From: Limnomonas spitsbergensis
Lineage: Eukaryota > Chlorophyta > Chlorophyceae > Chlamydomonadales
DNA length: 64,000 bases
Reading direction: 5' to 3'
Assembly (NCBI GenBank): GCA_037349105.1
Contig: JAYJMM010000118.1
Span: 868,001 to 932,000 of the forward strand
A program made the position numbers and the translations under genes. Below are positions 11,201 through 23,597 of this stretch, piece by piece. The notes beneath the pieces are model-generated. The model made no database searches, was not told the origin of the DNA, and saw only the letters and a list, made by a program, of their open reading frames with translations. Positions within the stretch are counted from its first letter, which is position 1, and each line of letters begins with the position of its first letter.

Positions 11201-14200
11201 GAGCCTTTTCAGCATGGCTCAGAGGTGTCATGTCATTTACCCTCGCACACCAACATAGAGCCCTCTCCACCTTACCTGTACCCGCATCCGCAACGGTATA
11301 TCACTATGTAGGTCAGCGCGAGGCCTTTGGCGCCGCCTCCCTCCACGTGCTCAGTGCCTGCCAACAGCTGCTGACGCACCTCTCAGCACACGCGACTGCC
11401 GGGAACGCCTCCGCAGCGGCCCTGGCGGAGGGCCCGTTTGGCGTCACTAACCGTAAGCAGGCGCAGGCGCTGGCTGAATGTTCCTGCTGCTGCGCGGCGG
11501 TGGCCGCTGAGTGTGTGGGCCAGGTCTCGCAGCTGTGCTTTGCGCTGGTGAAGGCTGGTGAGGGCGCAGCCGTGGCGGCATCGGGGGCGCAGCATGCTGT
11601 TGGGGTGCTGTTGGACGGGCTAGTGACGCATCGCACAAGAGGCAGGCGACGGCTGATGGCGGCGGCGCAGCAGGTGTCGGCTGGGGGTGTGGAGGCCCCA
11701 GGGGCGGCCGTAGAGGCGGACCCGCCCGGCAGCTATTTCCGCGACTGCAAGACAGGTGAGGAGAGCGGCCAGCGGGCAGTGCGAGCATGGTGCCCCCCGC
11801 CTGTTCCTTGGTTGTACCAGCGGTGGTCCAGAACCAATTAAGCCAAAGCCACCATTATTGCAGTCATTTGTCCTTGTCATGCACCAGATAGCAGGTAGGG
11901 ACCAATGGTCGTAATTGGCATTACCTTGGTTGCAACTTTCACAACAATGCCGTTACTTATTACTTCACCACCACCACCACCCCGTGTGCCCCTGATCTTG
12001 CCATGTCCCTCTCATGGTACGCCCCCTCTCCCCTCCTGCCCTCCCAGGCAAGCCCTCGGAAGCTGATGCCTCTTTGCGCCGAGCGCTCGTGTGGACAAGC
12101 GCCCTAGCTCTCCTTCAGGTGCTAGTGGGTCTCTGTTCAGGCACAGGAGGGCAACTTCAGGCGGCGGAGGAGGTGGGGGAGCCACGGCAAATCTTGATAC
12201 TGAGCAGCAGGTGTGAATCGGGATAGTGGAGATTGGGAGGCTTAGGGAGGAATTGGGGCCTTCGCTGGGCCTGCCATGTCTCCCATGTTACATAATTGTA
12301 TTATTAGGTCGCGCAGGTGCAAGGAGATGTCTCTAATCATGGCGATTTCAGGTAGCGGGGCAGGCAGAGAGCAGGACAAGAGGAAATGTGTCTCAGCACA
12401 CTGCTGCACTGCTTGATGCGGGCCTGGCCATGTTCATTTTAGCTCTGCACCACCGTTAAGGGTCTCCTGGGCGGCCACTACTGGGCTGATAGGAAACAAG
12501 CCTTGACCACTTCACAGCCGGTGACGCAGGCAGCAGGGCTTTCTTCACCAAGCCCTGCCGGCCGAGGCTGAGGTGTAGCTTGAGCTCCCTAAGATATTCA
12601 GTGGCCTGCCTCTCCTGCTCCAAGATCTGTCCTAGCTGTAGCTGGTTATGGCAACTCACTAGGTCCTTGAGGGGAAATTAACAGGCCCATACAGGCTAAG
12701 CTCTCGTCGTCCTTGCTTTCCTCTTGAGCCTGACTCTCTCCCTCTCTTGCATGGCTTGCACAGAGTCATCGACAGCTGTGAGGTGCTGGCTCCCGGTAGC
12801 CTGTCCATTTCATCGGCACTGGTAAGTGTGATGGCGGCCCGCTTATGAGGTATTGCCGGCATCTCCCTCACTGAGTGCGGATTAAGTAAGGATGCGCCGT
12901 GCCAATACCATTGTACACACACTGCTATAGCATTACATCCATCCGCTGACCTGAACCTGACACGTTCGAAAAAACGGTAGGGTGGATGCGTTGACTTTGT
13001 AACAGGGACTCGCTGACCTTGGCCTCACCCATGCCTCCCTGCAGGCTGGAGCTGCATTTGTGGAGTATCAGGCAAAGTCACCCATCGCCAGCATCCTGCC
13101 CACGACCCTGGCGGACCTAGAGGAGCAGGGGCAGGCAGCAGCGGTCCACCCCGTCGATGGAGCCGAGGCAGCCGCAGCAGCAGGTTGCAGCAGCGGTGCG
13201 GGTGGGGACGGAGCAGTGGCCTTGAAAACGCAGCTGGATCAGTGGGCACATCTGCACATTGCACGGCGCAAGATGGAGAAGGCCGGCGGGAAGGGCTCCA
13301 CAGCAGAGGTGAGATTCACGCTACACTGCTGCCGCTCGCCCCGCAGGCATGCAAACAAGTCTGGAAGCCTGCTTGGCATGTGTCTTCCTGGTGAAGGTCC
13401 ATGGACTGCACATCCTCAGTGAAAACAATTAAAATTGCAGCTGTGCCTCTGCCCGCTGCTCATCCTGAACCTGGCTAACCCTCAGCTTGACAAATGTTTC
13501 CTTTAACCTTAACATATCGGTATCAACCGGAGTCATCAACGAAATCTGTATTTTATGGGTCCGTTTTATGTGTCCTTGTATTTGTTTCATCCGAGCCCTG
13601 TCCTTGCATGAACAGGAGCAGCATCGTATCGCTACCGAATACGCCGCGGCCCTCTCCACCGCCAAGGCTGCTCTGCTGAGTGCGTGCACCATAGCGCTGC
13701 CCACAGTCCTCAGCTCGCACCTCTTGGCGCTGGCCGTCCCCCAGCTGCCCAAAGGCATCGCGGTCGCGGTCGAGTCGTCTGACGAATCTTTTGCGACCAG
13801 CTTGATGCAGCTGGCCATGTTGGTGCAGGATGCGGCGGCAGTGGCACTGCAGGCTGCGCTGTCAGATTCAACGCCCGCAATGGCAGCTGCTGTCGCTCTG
13901 TGCAAGAAGCAGGATGCTGACCAGGCTGATGCTGCCATTGAGGCCACAGAAGATTTGGCTGTGGCCGTTAGTGGCCTTCCTGCAGCAGAAATTGTGTCGG
14001 AGCCGGATGAGGATGTCGATAGCTGCGCTGCGTCAAGGAGGCTTCTGCTGGCGGAGGGCGCGCCATCAGGTCTGCTGGGAGGAATGGTGCTGGCCGCTGT
14101 CAGGGCCGCGAAACTGGCAGCTGGACCCGGAAGTGACGCACAAGATCTGGGCGCTGATGCCTTGGCTGAGAATTTAAGCGCGGCTACCGTGGGGCTGAGC

Positions 14201-14729
14201 GGTTTGATGCTGTCCAAGTCCTGCAAAACGGTGGATGGCCCGCTGGTGCTGCTGCAGGAGCTGTCGGACCTGGCTCAAATGGGGCGTCGGAGAGCGGGTG
14301 ATATGTCGGTGGAAACGGTGGAGCAGCTGAGCATAGTGAGAGAGAGCAAGTCTGCTGCACTTCTGGAGGCCTGGGCATCCCGCGGCTGTTTCGTTGGGTG
14401 TTGCGACCCGGGTTGCGCCAACATGGACAAGATGTCGGAGTCGGGGCTGGAGCTCAAGCCGAGGGGAGACAGGTGAGTCTAGCTGGTGGATGCGGCATTG
14501 ATTGCAACCAGGGTGGGCCGTGGGTCCTGTGCATTTGAGTTGAGCTCCTCGCTTTGAGCATTTTACGTCTCAGATGTTGGGGTTTTACTCATCAGCCCAT
14601 CACAAACGCCCTGTAGTACCCCTTACAACTATCCAGGCATGATAACTTATGACAATTGCGCCTGGTTGATGATGCAGGCCTGGCGTCTTCTGCAGCGACA
14701 GCTGTGCAGAGAGGGTGAGACAGCTCTAA
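5298..14729 (+). CDS. Large multi-exon alpha-helical protein with C-terminal MYND-like Cys motif
   Basis: A chain of about 17 exons reads through from ATG 5298 to TAA 14729, giving roughly 1,350 residues. Exons joined by matching phases: end of exon 2 at 6522; 7030-7240; 7303-about 7504; 7537-7619; 8152-8338; 8785-8920; 9102-9220; 9617-9853; 10221-10491; 10806-10936; 11312-11755; 12048-12210; 12764-12821; 13006-13308; 13616-14472; 14678-14729. Exon 1 is 5298-5768. Three joins are uncertain: exon 1 to 2, the end of the exon at 7303, and 9220 to 9617, where the phase calls for a different donor or a small extra exon. The sequence is Ala/Leu-rich and helical with no recognised catalytic motif. 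The last about 50 residues carry CCDPGCANM...SESGLELK and then FCSDSC, like the first half of the MYND-type zinc fingers common in green algae, but without the middle and final Cys/His ligands. Function unknown. Confidence 0.72.
7990..8046 (+). repeat. Dispersed repeat motif, copy 1
   Basis: The segment beginning GGGGACATGGTGCAGTAAGC and ending in GCCGGTCAAA lies in an intron of the large helical gene. It is matched imperfectly at 30110-30176, where the order of sub-motifs is the same (gggacatggtg, aagccct, gggccac, cggtcaa). Its family is unknown. Confidence 0.45.
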
Positions 14730-15177
14730 CTCAGTGCTGGTTACTGCAGGCTTGCAATTCATGAAGTTAAGTACCTGTGATCAAACAAGGGAGTGAGATT
14801 CTGGTGACAAAAACCTGAGATATGTTGCACAAAACTACTCAACAGCCATCAGCCTCAGCCACTTGGCCTATCTAGGGCCTTTTGATGTCTCTTGGCCACC
14901 AATTGGGCACCAGTGCGGCCATCGGCTATAACATGCATTGATGATGCGGCAGCTAATTTGTGAACATGACGTACCAGGAGGCACAGAACGTGTTTCGATA
15001 TTGTTTTGTACGCAGACCACTTAAGCATGGCATGACCTTGACTGATTGCCAGACTAGAGACTCAATCCTCAGGACTTGAGTTGGTTTCTCAAACATAAAC
15101 GTAATGAAAGCAAGCAGTTATTTCCGGAATCCAGATGCATACGTTTAAATGGTCACAAGTTTAGAACAGTGCATACC

Positions 15178-15414
15178 CGCTGGGCCCTGCTGAACGCTCG
15201 GCCACGTGGGGCTGGTAGGGAATGACTATGCTCAATTCCAGGTACCATGCACAGCCTGGGCCATGGTGCAGCCATGCCATCCTCCTATGTGAGGGGGCAG
15301 GGACATGGAACCCGGCGCTCTAGTCGGGGTGAGAGAGAAGATCGTGTGGCGGGTTCGATCCCTTTACCTCAAGGTATGGATGCCACCAGCGTTGTACCAC
15401 TGGACCAATTCCCC
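15178..15414 (-). repeat. tRNA-derived SINE-like element, copy 1
   Basis: About 237 bp are shared with 34146-34390. On the minus strand the head resembles a tRNA: an A-box-like TGGTCCAGTGG (complement of 15397-15407), then 36 nt, then a B-box-like GATCGAACCC (complement of 15351-15360). Copy 2 has the same 36-nt spacing. The body runs toward 15178 and ends in a CTGGGCCCTGCTGAACGC-type segment that also recurs alone elsewhere in the window. Internal Pol III promoter boxes with a non-tRNA body are typical of SINEs. No target-site duplication could be fixed by eye. Confidence 0.62.
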
Positions 15415-16651
15415 ACAATTGTCTCATTTACCGGGTATCTGTCATACGGCCATTTGGTTGTAAGCATGTGCTGTGGATTGTACTCCCTGACATCTTCTTT
15501 GTATACGAATTGGACCTGCCATCATACATGCAGTATGTATGGGGTTGAACAGCAATACTCGCTGGTGCTGCAACTAGTTTCTCTCGTTTCCCAGGGTTAG
15601 GTCAAGGACGTTACACCTCTGGGTCCTGCTCTAATAAGGCTCGGCTGTCTAACTCGAGTTAGAGTTGGGAGGAAAGATGGAAGATAACACAGAAGGGGGC
15701 AGGAAAAAAGAAAGGGGGGGGAAGTGGGAAACAAAGTGAAGGGCCAACACAAAAGGCTGGAAAACACCACAAAAAATCAAGAGTTAGTTGAAGATGGCTG
15801 GTGGGCCAGTTGCAGCCAATTGGCAGGGGTGCCACAACAGGCTGTCCACATGTGAGTGCTTGTAGGCTGCACTTCCCAGGCTGCATGCCACACTTATTTA
15901 CAGGGCCATTGGTATTACAAACTGGTGAACAGGCAAAGCCTGTGCAGGAACACACCGAGGAGAGAAGGAGGGGTCAGCCCTGGCTTAACCTTTCAGTCTG
16001 GACAGTACGGGTCCCGACTTCGTCCGCTGGCATTGAAGTTGCATTATTGCTTGCCGAAGTATGCCTTGCTGGCTTTGCAGCTGCTGTCATTGTCATGTAC
16101 TGGCGGAAGAGGTAATCGCTGGGAATGCGGACCTACTGCCCGGGACCAACGAAGACTCAACGCAGCCATTATTGACGGGTCATCGGAGCATGTAAGCGAG
16201 CGGACCGCTTCCGCTACGTGATGGCCTAGACGGGCGATCCGAGGATGTCGTTGCGGCGAAGCTGAAGAACATAATGACAAGGTCGATGTTGCTGTCATGC
16301 ATGTCACAGCACCGTAAGGATATCTTCGATGTAAAGCAGCGCGTTTTCTTTCGATCTCTGGATTACCGAGGGCCTCCAGATTGACCCGTAGGTATCCCTG
16401 AGTTCCAACCGTCAAACATCTTATTACGTTGAATTCCGCCCACTCTGCCAAGATACAGTTGCAAGGTAGTTCTCGGGAGGTCCATAGCCAAGCAGCTATT
16501 GTGCCTGGTTTTCTTTAGCCGTGAATCTGTGTTCAATGAACTGCCAGGACAGAGCCAATGAGTACTCGTGCCTAAACCCTGAACCCCAACCCGTATATCA
16601 AGTCAAATCATTCCAGGAACCTGAAAATTGAGAAACTCCACACAACATCGA
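15415..16651. other. Intergenic stretch, no gene seen
   Basis: Between the SINE copy and the tRNA gene I see only short, uncharacterised open frames. Near 15610-15650 there is a partial copy of the dispersed motif cctctgggtcctgct...ggctcggctgt, and at 15700-15720 a purine-rich run. The preceding 14730-15177 is likewise without coding signal. Confidence 0.4.
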
Positions 16652-16724
16652 GGCCGCGTAGCTCAATGGACAGAGCACCTGTCTACGGAACAGGAGGTTG
16701 CAGGTTCGACCCCTGCCGTGGTCA
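16652..16724 (+). tRNA. tRNA-Arg (anticodon ACG)
   Basis: The 73-nt sequence folds as a full cloverleaf. The acceptor stem pairs GGCCGCG with CGTGGTC (two G-T pairs). The D stem is GCTC/GAGC. The anticodon stem CCTGT/ACAGG encloses loop CTACGGA with anticodon ACG. The variable loop is AGGTT, and the T stem GCAGG/CCTGC encloses TTCGACC. The discriminator base is A, there is no intron, and CCA is not encoded. It decodes CGN arginine codons after wobble modification of A34. It stands alone 317 bp upstream of the F-box gene on the same strand. Confidence 0.95.
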
Positions 16725-17041
16725 TCCCCTTCTTGATGTCTTCCAGACGTCGCTCTTGTCGCTCTGGGGGTCTGTCACAGGTACCTCCTCCCTCCCTGTA
16801 CGAGCCACCCTGATATGACAGTTAACTACATCACACAGGAAAGATGTGAAGAAGTGCGAAGTTGTCAAAAGCTCATGTTGTCACCACCGGTCATCACGCC
16901 CGTCGCGCGCGACTGCGTGACATCGAACCGGAAGTATCGCTCGATCGATATGTCACCGCAAAATGCTGCAACTTCTAGACGTAAGGCTTACGACCGAGTC
17001 TCATCAGCAAAAAGTCAGCCAGCAGAGCCGAAAACAGTCAA
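16725..17041. promoter_or_regulatory. Upstream region of the F-box/LRR gene
   Basis: These 317 bp between the tRNA and ATG 17042 must hold the promoter and leader of the F-box gene. An open frame covers most of it (16815 onward) but resembles no known protein. No clear TATA box or other element was identified. Confidence 0.3.
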
Positions 17042-20000
17042 ATGAATTTTCTGGACAATCATTCTACGGCTTTGGCTGACCTCTCGACATCGCTAGCACT
17101 GCTAGAACCAGCCTCGGCCGGTGCTGTTGAGGCAGCCGCAGGCTTCTGTCATTCAAGCCCACTGGACAAGGAAGACCAGCAGAGGGGAAGCTACCCCAGC
17201 TGGGAAGACCTACCGGCCAATGCAGTCATGGTGGGGAGTGGGGACCTTGCCAGCTGAACATGAGAGATGGGCCTCCAAGAGAACAGTTCAGTATTTCAAA
17301 AAAGTCATGTCATCGTTATTCATTGCATGATTGGCTGGATGATTGCCAGAGCAGCAAAGGGTAGCAAACACCGTACCAGCCTACATGTTACAGACACGTT
17401 TTGGTTTGAGAAAATCTGTACTTCTCAAATGTCCATGCTCTGCTGTTTGTGATCTGTGCAGTCCATAGTAGACCAAGTGCCGGCTCAGGACTTCAAAAGA
17501 GTGAGGCAGGTGTGCCGAGCCTGGTTGCAGGTCAGCAGCTGCCGCCGCCTGCGCCTCACCCTCAGCTGCATCCAGGTGACATGGAGAAGAATAGGGCAGG
17601 GCAGTCTTGCACAGCTGAATAATCGACAATTGCACTGCCAGGGTGGCCAGCAGGGTGGCCAGCAGGGAGGCCTCATTAGTTCAGCAACCGGGACACAGAA
17701 GCACGACTTGTAAACCATATCTATCTGCTGTCAAACGACTCGATATCCTTGACCTCGGTGGCACTAAAAAATCACATTCATCAGCGATGACACCTGCGGC
17801 AGATGTGGTGTGACAATATAGTTGTCTGCTTGTCTGCACTTAACAAAGGGGTGGGTTTATTCCTCCAACAGTCGAGGCCCCACGCCAGCTGACTGGATGC
17901 TCGTCGCCACACAGCCACACACAGTGCCCCTTGCATTTCTCTGGGATCTTCCCAGCCTCTGTTAATAGCCCCTTCATCTCACCCACGCTTGCAGCATGAG
18001 GCGTTGTGGCAGCAGGAGCCTGGCTGGCTGTCACGCCTGATAGCCCAGGGTCGCCTGCGTGTGGTGTGCCTTCGTCTGCTACACCTGCCCATGGGGCAGT
18101 GTCAGGGAGGCCATGAGCTGCCTGCCTCTTTGGAAAACCTTGTGAAAATGGTGGAGCAGGTGAGAAGGGGCTGACTATTCATTAACTAACTGTGAACATG
18201 TACATTAATCTACAACCTTGCCTAGCGTCCAAAGCAACCAGGTTCATTGATAGGAGATATGATACCCTTGATTCTGGAAGGATGGAGTCAAAAGGAAGGG
18301 ATGGTGACAGGAGTGAGGTGGTATGACTGCTCAGCTCAAATGACGTTTCCAACATGCGAGTTGCCGCTCCCCCCCCATCAGGCACCCCTGCAGCTCGAGC
18401 AGGTGGAGGTGGACATCCATTGCTGGTCCAAGGAAGGGCTCGACACCGGCCCGCCGCTGAACCCCGCCTGGAGTGCCTGCATTGCCAGGCTCGGGACGCA
18501 CCAGACAGACTCAGATGCTGACAATAACTATGACAGGGCTGCACGCAGGGTGATAGCTTCCGATAATTGCTCATCTCGGGCTGCGTTGCCGCCCGCGGCA
18601 AGTATGGGCCCCGCTCCTGGCCTGCGGCGCCTTCACCTCCACACCCTGCCTCTGCAGGAGGGCTACAGCGGCAGCCCCAGCAGCGCCTGCATTCATGTCA
18701 GCGTCCTGCAGCAGCTCGCCCTGCACGCGCAGCAGGGCCTCACCGACCTCTCGTTGGCAGTCCGCGCGTCGTCAAGCTCGGCGTTTGAGGCCATCGGCGG
18801 CATGAGGCGGCTGCGCTCGCTGAAGCTGCGTTATGAGGAGACCGCTGGCATGGCTGAGGGCGGCAGTAGTGGCGGTGCCAGCTCCGGAGCGGACGGGACC
18901 GCAGGCTTAATGTCTCCGCTATCCGCGCTGACTGCCCTCGAGCGCCTCAGCGTCTGCATGGATTTCCTGATTTTTGGGAATCCCCGGAGGCGCGGCTCTG
19001 GCGCCTGGTGCTTGCAGCTTCTGCCCAGCTTCCCCCTTCTCACGCATTTAGATCTCACACTTGTGTTGCAGGACCTGATAGGCCTCCTCACAGGCGGGGC
19101 TGACGTGCCCCTGGCCAGCGCCGCTGCTGGGATCAGCCCAAGAAGAAGCACCGACGGCTGCCCCCATGATGTGTTGTCCTCACTAGCGGACCTCAGCACA
19201 TGCTTCCCTCCGGGCAGCCTGCAGCAGCTGCGGGTCGCGTTTCTGCGTGTGAGGGGCTATCGTGCTACTGAGCCTACCTGTGGCCGAGCACTGGCTGCGC
19301 TTGTGAGGCAGCTCTGCCTTCGGCCCGCCCTGTGCCAACTCACACTGGGGCTGTGTACGGAGGATGTCATCGCTGATGTGCCACAGGAGGTATGGGACAC
19401 AATCCTCCACAAGCAGCAGCAACAACGACAGCAGCAGCAGGTTTCGGGGACGGGGGCATGTCTCCGTCAGGGGTACAGTGCATATGGAGGCTCTAGGGTG
19501 ACCGACCGGGAGAGTTTTGAGACATGGCCATCCTGGAGCAGCATTGGACTCATTCAAGGTTGCACCTGCCCCCCCTCGTGGCAGCCAAAAGGCTTTAAAG
19601 TGTCCATTGAGCTGAGCTCCGAGTCGGGATGCCTGTCGGCATTCAACCCGGCGACCACTGCCTACTCTGTTGCAAGCTTCAACTCCACTGGGAGCATGCA
19701 GCTCCCCTTCATCAGGGATCTGGCGCGGCTTCAACAGCGCTTGGACGGAGCCTCTGAACCCGCCTCTTCTAGCTTTGAGCCCCCAGGCGCGATTGGCGGC
19801 TTACCGTCACTCTCAACAACCTTCCCGCTTGAGTCCCTGCGGGTGCATCGGAGGCAGAGCCCGGGTGCGGTGCCCACTTATCTTTTGCCCAACCAGCACC
19901 ACTTGGTGCTCACAGCCCCGCTCGTTGGCGCGCTGGCCGCACTGCGCTCCCTCGCGACACTGCACCTCGAGTTTAAAATTGCGGTGCAGCAGCCGTGGGT

Positions 20001-21196
20001 GCAGCAGCTGCAAAGTCCTGGGAGCATCGGCTCCCCGGCAGGAGGCGGTGGAGGAGCGGGAGGAAGCTGCCTGTTGCTATTAGTGTGTGGCCTGCCCAAC
20101 CTGATTTCTTTACACCTCAGGTGTGGCACACCCCAGTGGGGTTTCCTTTTGTTTTGAATCCTACGGATAATGGAACTGTATGAATTGGACAGCTGCCCAC
20201 AAGCCTGTCTGGGCTCTAAGTAAGACCAGTCAGGGAAGGAGATAAACCAGCGCCCCCCTTGGGCTTCCTACCTGCAAAGAGTCACGTGGTGGGGGAGATG
20301 TGAACCCCATAATGCAGTGGCGAAACCCCAGTCAAACACCTTCAAGCAGGGCCTTTGTCAAGTATTCCCCTGCATGCCCACATCGTGCCACCCCCTGAAC
20401 AGTAGGTACCCGATTTCCTCCATCGTGAATGTGTGATTGACTTCATGATTTCTTCTAGACCTTGAATCTGAACTGCACAGTCTAACAGGAAGACATGTCT
20501 TTGAGCCTGTTATGATTTAGGATTGGCTCTTCATTTGTCTCAACTATGACACACACCGCATTCCCCCACTCCCTGTACAGGTGCTATGGCACCCACATGG
20601 AATCTCTCTTGGGCCCAAGGACCTCCCTTGTGGCATCTTCTGCATGGCACAGCAGGGGGGCACCGGGATCCATGCCAGCTGGCCCAGATGCCCGCACTAC
20701 ATATGATGCCGGCAACAGCAGCAGCAGCAGCACCGACATCACTGACAAGGGCTGCAGCAGCAGCAGCAGCAGCAGCACCGACGTCACGGACAAGGGCAGC
20801 AGCAGCAGCAGCAGCAGCGACATCACTGACAAGGGCAGCAGGGGACCCCTAGGCGCCAGCAGCTCCATCGCTTGGCTCAGGTTCGACGACGAGGTGGCGA
20901 ATGCCATGGCAACTGCTTGGGCTCGCCACATAGTGGAGCTACAGCTACTGGGTTTAGACATGGAGGGCCTGACGCAGCATGGGGTCTTTGTGATTGAGGG
21001 CTTGCCGCTTTTGAGGAGTCTGGAGCTCAGCAGGGCAGTGCCAGTCCCCACGAGGAGGCAGCAGGATGGGCAGCAGATGGGTTGCACCACGCCGTCCAGG
21101 TTTTCCACTCAATGGAATGCGTCGCCTGATGCGCCCGCAGGGGAATCTCTGTCCGTATTGGGGCGTTGGGCACTGGGCACGGACCTTGGCATTTGA
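17042..21196 (+). CDS. F-box protein with leucine-rich repeats
   Basis: Five exons (17042-17230, 17462-17575, 17995-18159, 18382-20120, 20581-21196) join in phase to give 940 residues. An F-box spans about residues 53-86 and is split by the first intron: WEDLPANAVM, then SIVDQVPAQDFKRVRQVCRA with W following. Downstream are irregular leucine-rich segments (PGLRRLHLHTLPLQ, MRRLRSLKLRYEE, ALTALERLSVCMD, LPNLISLHLR, LPLLRSLELSR), as in plant and algal SCF substrate receptors. The family links a target held by the LRRs to SKP1-cullin ubiquitin ligase; the target here is unknown. Long low-complexity Ser, Gly and Gln inserts interrupt the LRRs, including a Ser-rich tandem repeat in the last exon. 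ATG 17042 is the first Met of the exon holding the F-box start. Confidence 0.85.
20716..20838 (+). repeat. In-frame AGC/TDITDKG coding minisatellite
   Basis: Three tandem units inside the last exon of the F-box gene each encode five to seven Ser followed by a (T)D-I/V-TDKG motif. The AGC runs differ in length between units while the DxTDKG part is conserved, so units appear to expand and contract in whole codons. The repeat would form a flexible linker in the LRR region. Confidence 0.8.
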
Positions 21197-22585
21197 TGGA
21201 GGATGGCCATAGCATGCAATGATTCGCAATGTTTCTTACCCCAAGGAAGCACAGAGGGTGTGTGCCAACTGAACAAATTTCAACTCAGGTTACTTTCGTC
21301 AACCCAAATTAATGTACTGTGTAATTGTCTAATCGTTGTCTGCTGGTAGCTTTAGGCTGGGGCAGTAGGCCACGTCTAGATCAGTCAGCTGCACCAGTAC
21401 TTGCCTCAAACAGATACAAGTGTTTGTGTCAATAGCATTCCGACTTTACTTATCATAGGTATAAAGACAAGATGTATCCTTTGGCAAAGGCTTATTTGTT
21501 AGCATTGCTGCTCCGTTGGATTGCATTACTGTAGTGCCATCTCTCCGTATGCCTTCCAGGCATATGGTACACGGGTTATCCCTGATGGTAATTCCCAGTT
21601 TATGCATGAGATTCTACGTGAATGTGTAATTTCCCGTTTTTACTTCCATCGGCCGTTTTCCGTTGACTTCTGCTTACATAATTCTGCGGGCCCAGGGGTG
21701 TAACGTTCTTGACATAATTCTGCCATGCATTTTCTTCGTTTGCAGGGTTTCCTTTTGCCCTAGATGTTGGCCCGCCTGCCTTGAATGAAAGAGAAAACGT
21801 TTCACATCCCCTCGTGAGGAAGGAAAGAGGTAGGGAGAGAGAGCCCCCATAACACTCAGGCCAACAATCAACCCATTGCAACTGTAAAAACTTCGAAAGC
21901 GGGGTTGCACCCAGTACATGCCTGACGTACTAATGGCCCGCCCCAAGGAAAGCAAGGTTGAATCACCCTTGAATATATAATCACCGAATTGTCCTTCCCT
22001 GTGCGGCTATAGGCCGGAGACCGGAGTCCCAGACAAGCTTGGTCATGGAGTGACGGCAAAATCCAATGTAAGGCATTTATCTTCTGTAGGCCAGGACGTG
22101 TGCCGTCTTCTGGACAGCCAAGATGAAAGGTCAATGACATGTTTTTCTGTAAGAACACAGTTCACGGACGTGGCTACTGTGCTTGATAGTGGAGCCTGAA
22201 TTTGTTGTGGAGTCAGCAAGGTGCCTGCCTGTCCATGCACTAACATACAGCAGGCGTCATAACTGCATTGCAATAGTAGAGTCTCTTAGAGAGGATGACA
22301 ACCACGCACGAATCCACAAATCTTAGGTAGGCAGTCACCAAAAAGCTGCTCCAAAAGGCTGCCAAGAAAGTCGCATGACAGCACTGGTACCAATACTGCA
22401 ATAAATAATATGATACATTTATGTCTGCGGTCTTGTGCACATCAGGACTCATCAAGCATGTTGAGAGCAGCAAACAGATTATATTGCAAAGCTTTATGTG
22501 TCTGCCCTGCTTTTCAGAACAGCCCATGCCCCATCCGTCCACAGTCACGGATGCCGCAGCCCAGCAGCTGCCTCGCTCCTGCTGC
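21197..22585. other. Convergent intergenic region
   Basis: This 1.39-kb stretch lies between the 3' ends of the F-box gene and the RAP-domain gene. It is A/T-richer than the genes and contains only short open frames with no recognisable motif, so it should hold both 3' UTRs and terminators. No repeat family was identified. Confidence 0.4.
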
Positions 22586-23597
22586 TCAATGGCATCCACA
22601 CCCAGAGCTGTGCTGGTGCTCCCCTTTCCCGTCCCCTCCGCCGCCTAATGCCTTGTTCACCGCTTCCACGATCACGTGCATTTTAGCATGATCGTTATCG
22701 CCTGCCTTAGCCCACTCCTGCTCGGGCACAGTGGCCACAGCCCAGCCAAAGGACTGCAACACACGCTGTTGAGTCCTCCTCTCAGCAAACAAGCGAGCGG
22801 CCGCAGCGGGGTTCACTGCGGCATCGCTACCGCCGGTGACGCTCTGTGGCTGTGCTGGCTGCTCGAGCTGGATGGCCACCTGCCGCCCGTCTAGGAAAAG
22901 CCCCAGATCAACAGTGGCGAGGCCCTCACCGACCACACAGCTGCGGCCCGCCCGCAGGCCCAGCTGGGCCTCTATGACACGCGCAATGTCGTCTAGCATC
23001 GGGGAGGAACTGCTTGAGTTCGCACTCTCTGTGGCAGATCCGGCAGGTGTTTCAGCAGAGGTGCGCTCTGCATTGGTGGCCACTGAGCTGCCTTCAGGGG
23101 CAGCGGATGCCTGAGTACGAGAACGGCACAAGAAGCCAAGGATAAGGAAATGGACAGGAGCTATAACACAGGTGACAGGCATATGAGGAGGTTGATGACA
23201 CCCACAACCACAACACCATGGCAATGATGCATGGAGGGTAGAGGCAAGGGTATAAGACAAGCTCATGATATCACGAAGGCTCGGAACCGATGAGACCAAC
23301 AGCGCTAAGGCCTCCTGCGTTTGTCTGCATCATTGAGGGTGGAGTGCATGCTGTAGACAGCGCATGCATTTGCCTGACATCAGCAGGGCAGAAGAGGCAC
23401 AGCATGGGTTGTCAATATGACATGCTCCCATGTCCTGTACCATACAGTTCCTCAAGGCTGAGGCTCACCTGGCTCCCAGGAGGTTGGCTCCCAGGAGGCA
23501 CCCAAGATGACCTGGTGTCAGCCTGCAGCGCCTGCACAGGGGATGTGCACCGTACATGAGCCTCACAGGCTAAACACGTCGTCCTGCGGGTCTCCAT
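22586..23597 (-). CDS. Short RAP-domain protein, probably organellar
   Basis: Two exons (23597-23469 and 23110-22586) join in phase 0 for 217 residues. Residues about 111-178 have the features of a RAP domain: VDLGLFLDGRQVAIQLE, then NPAAAARLFAERRTQQRVL, then the GWAVATVP and EW signature. RAP domains have a restriction-endonuclease-like fold and usually end long octotricopeptide-repeat or FASTK proteins that bind organellar RNA. Here only about 110 residues precede the domain, and they look like a Ser/Thr/Arg-rich transit peptide plus linker. The protein ends in a Cys/His tail (GCGCH). A TAA codon directly precedes the ATG, so either this is the true start or a longer OPR-bearing 5' part is spliced in from further upstream; the adjacent divergent gene makes that unlikely. 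Confidence 0.78.

Noticed and set aside
15351..15360. B-box-like GGTTCGATC on the plus strand suggesting a plus-strand tRNA-like head
   Set aside because: No A box lies at tRNA spacing upstream on the plus strand, whereas the minus strand has one 36 nt away in both copies.
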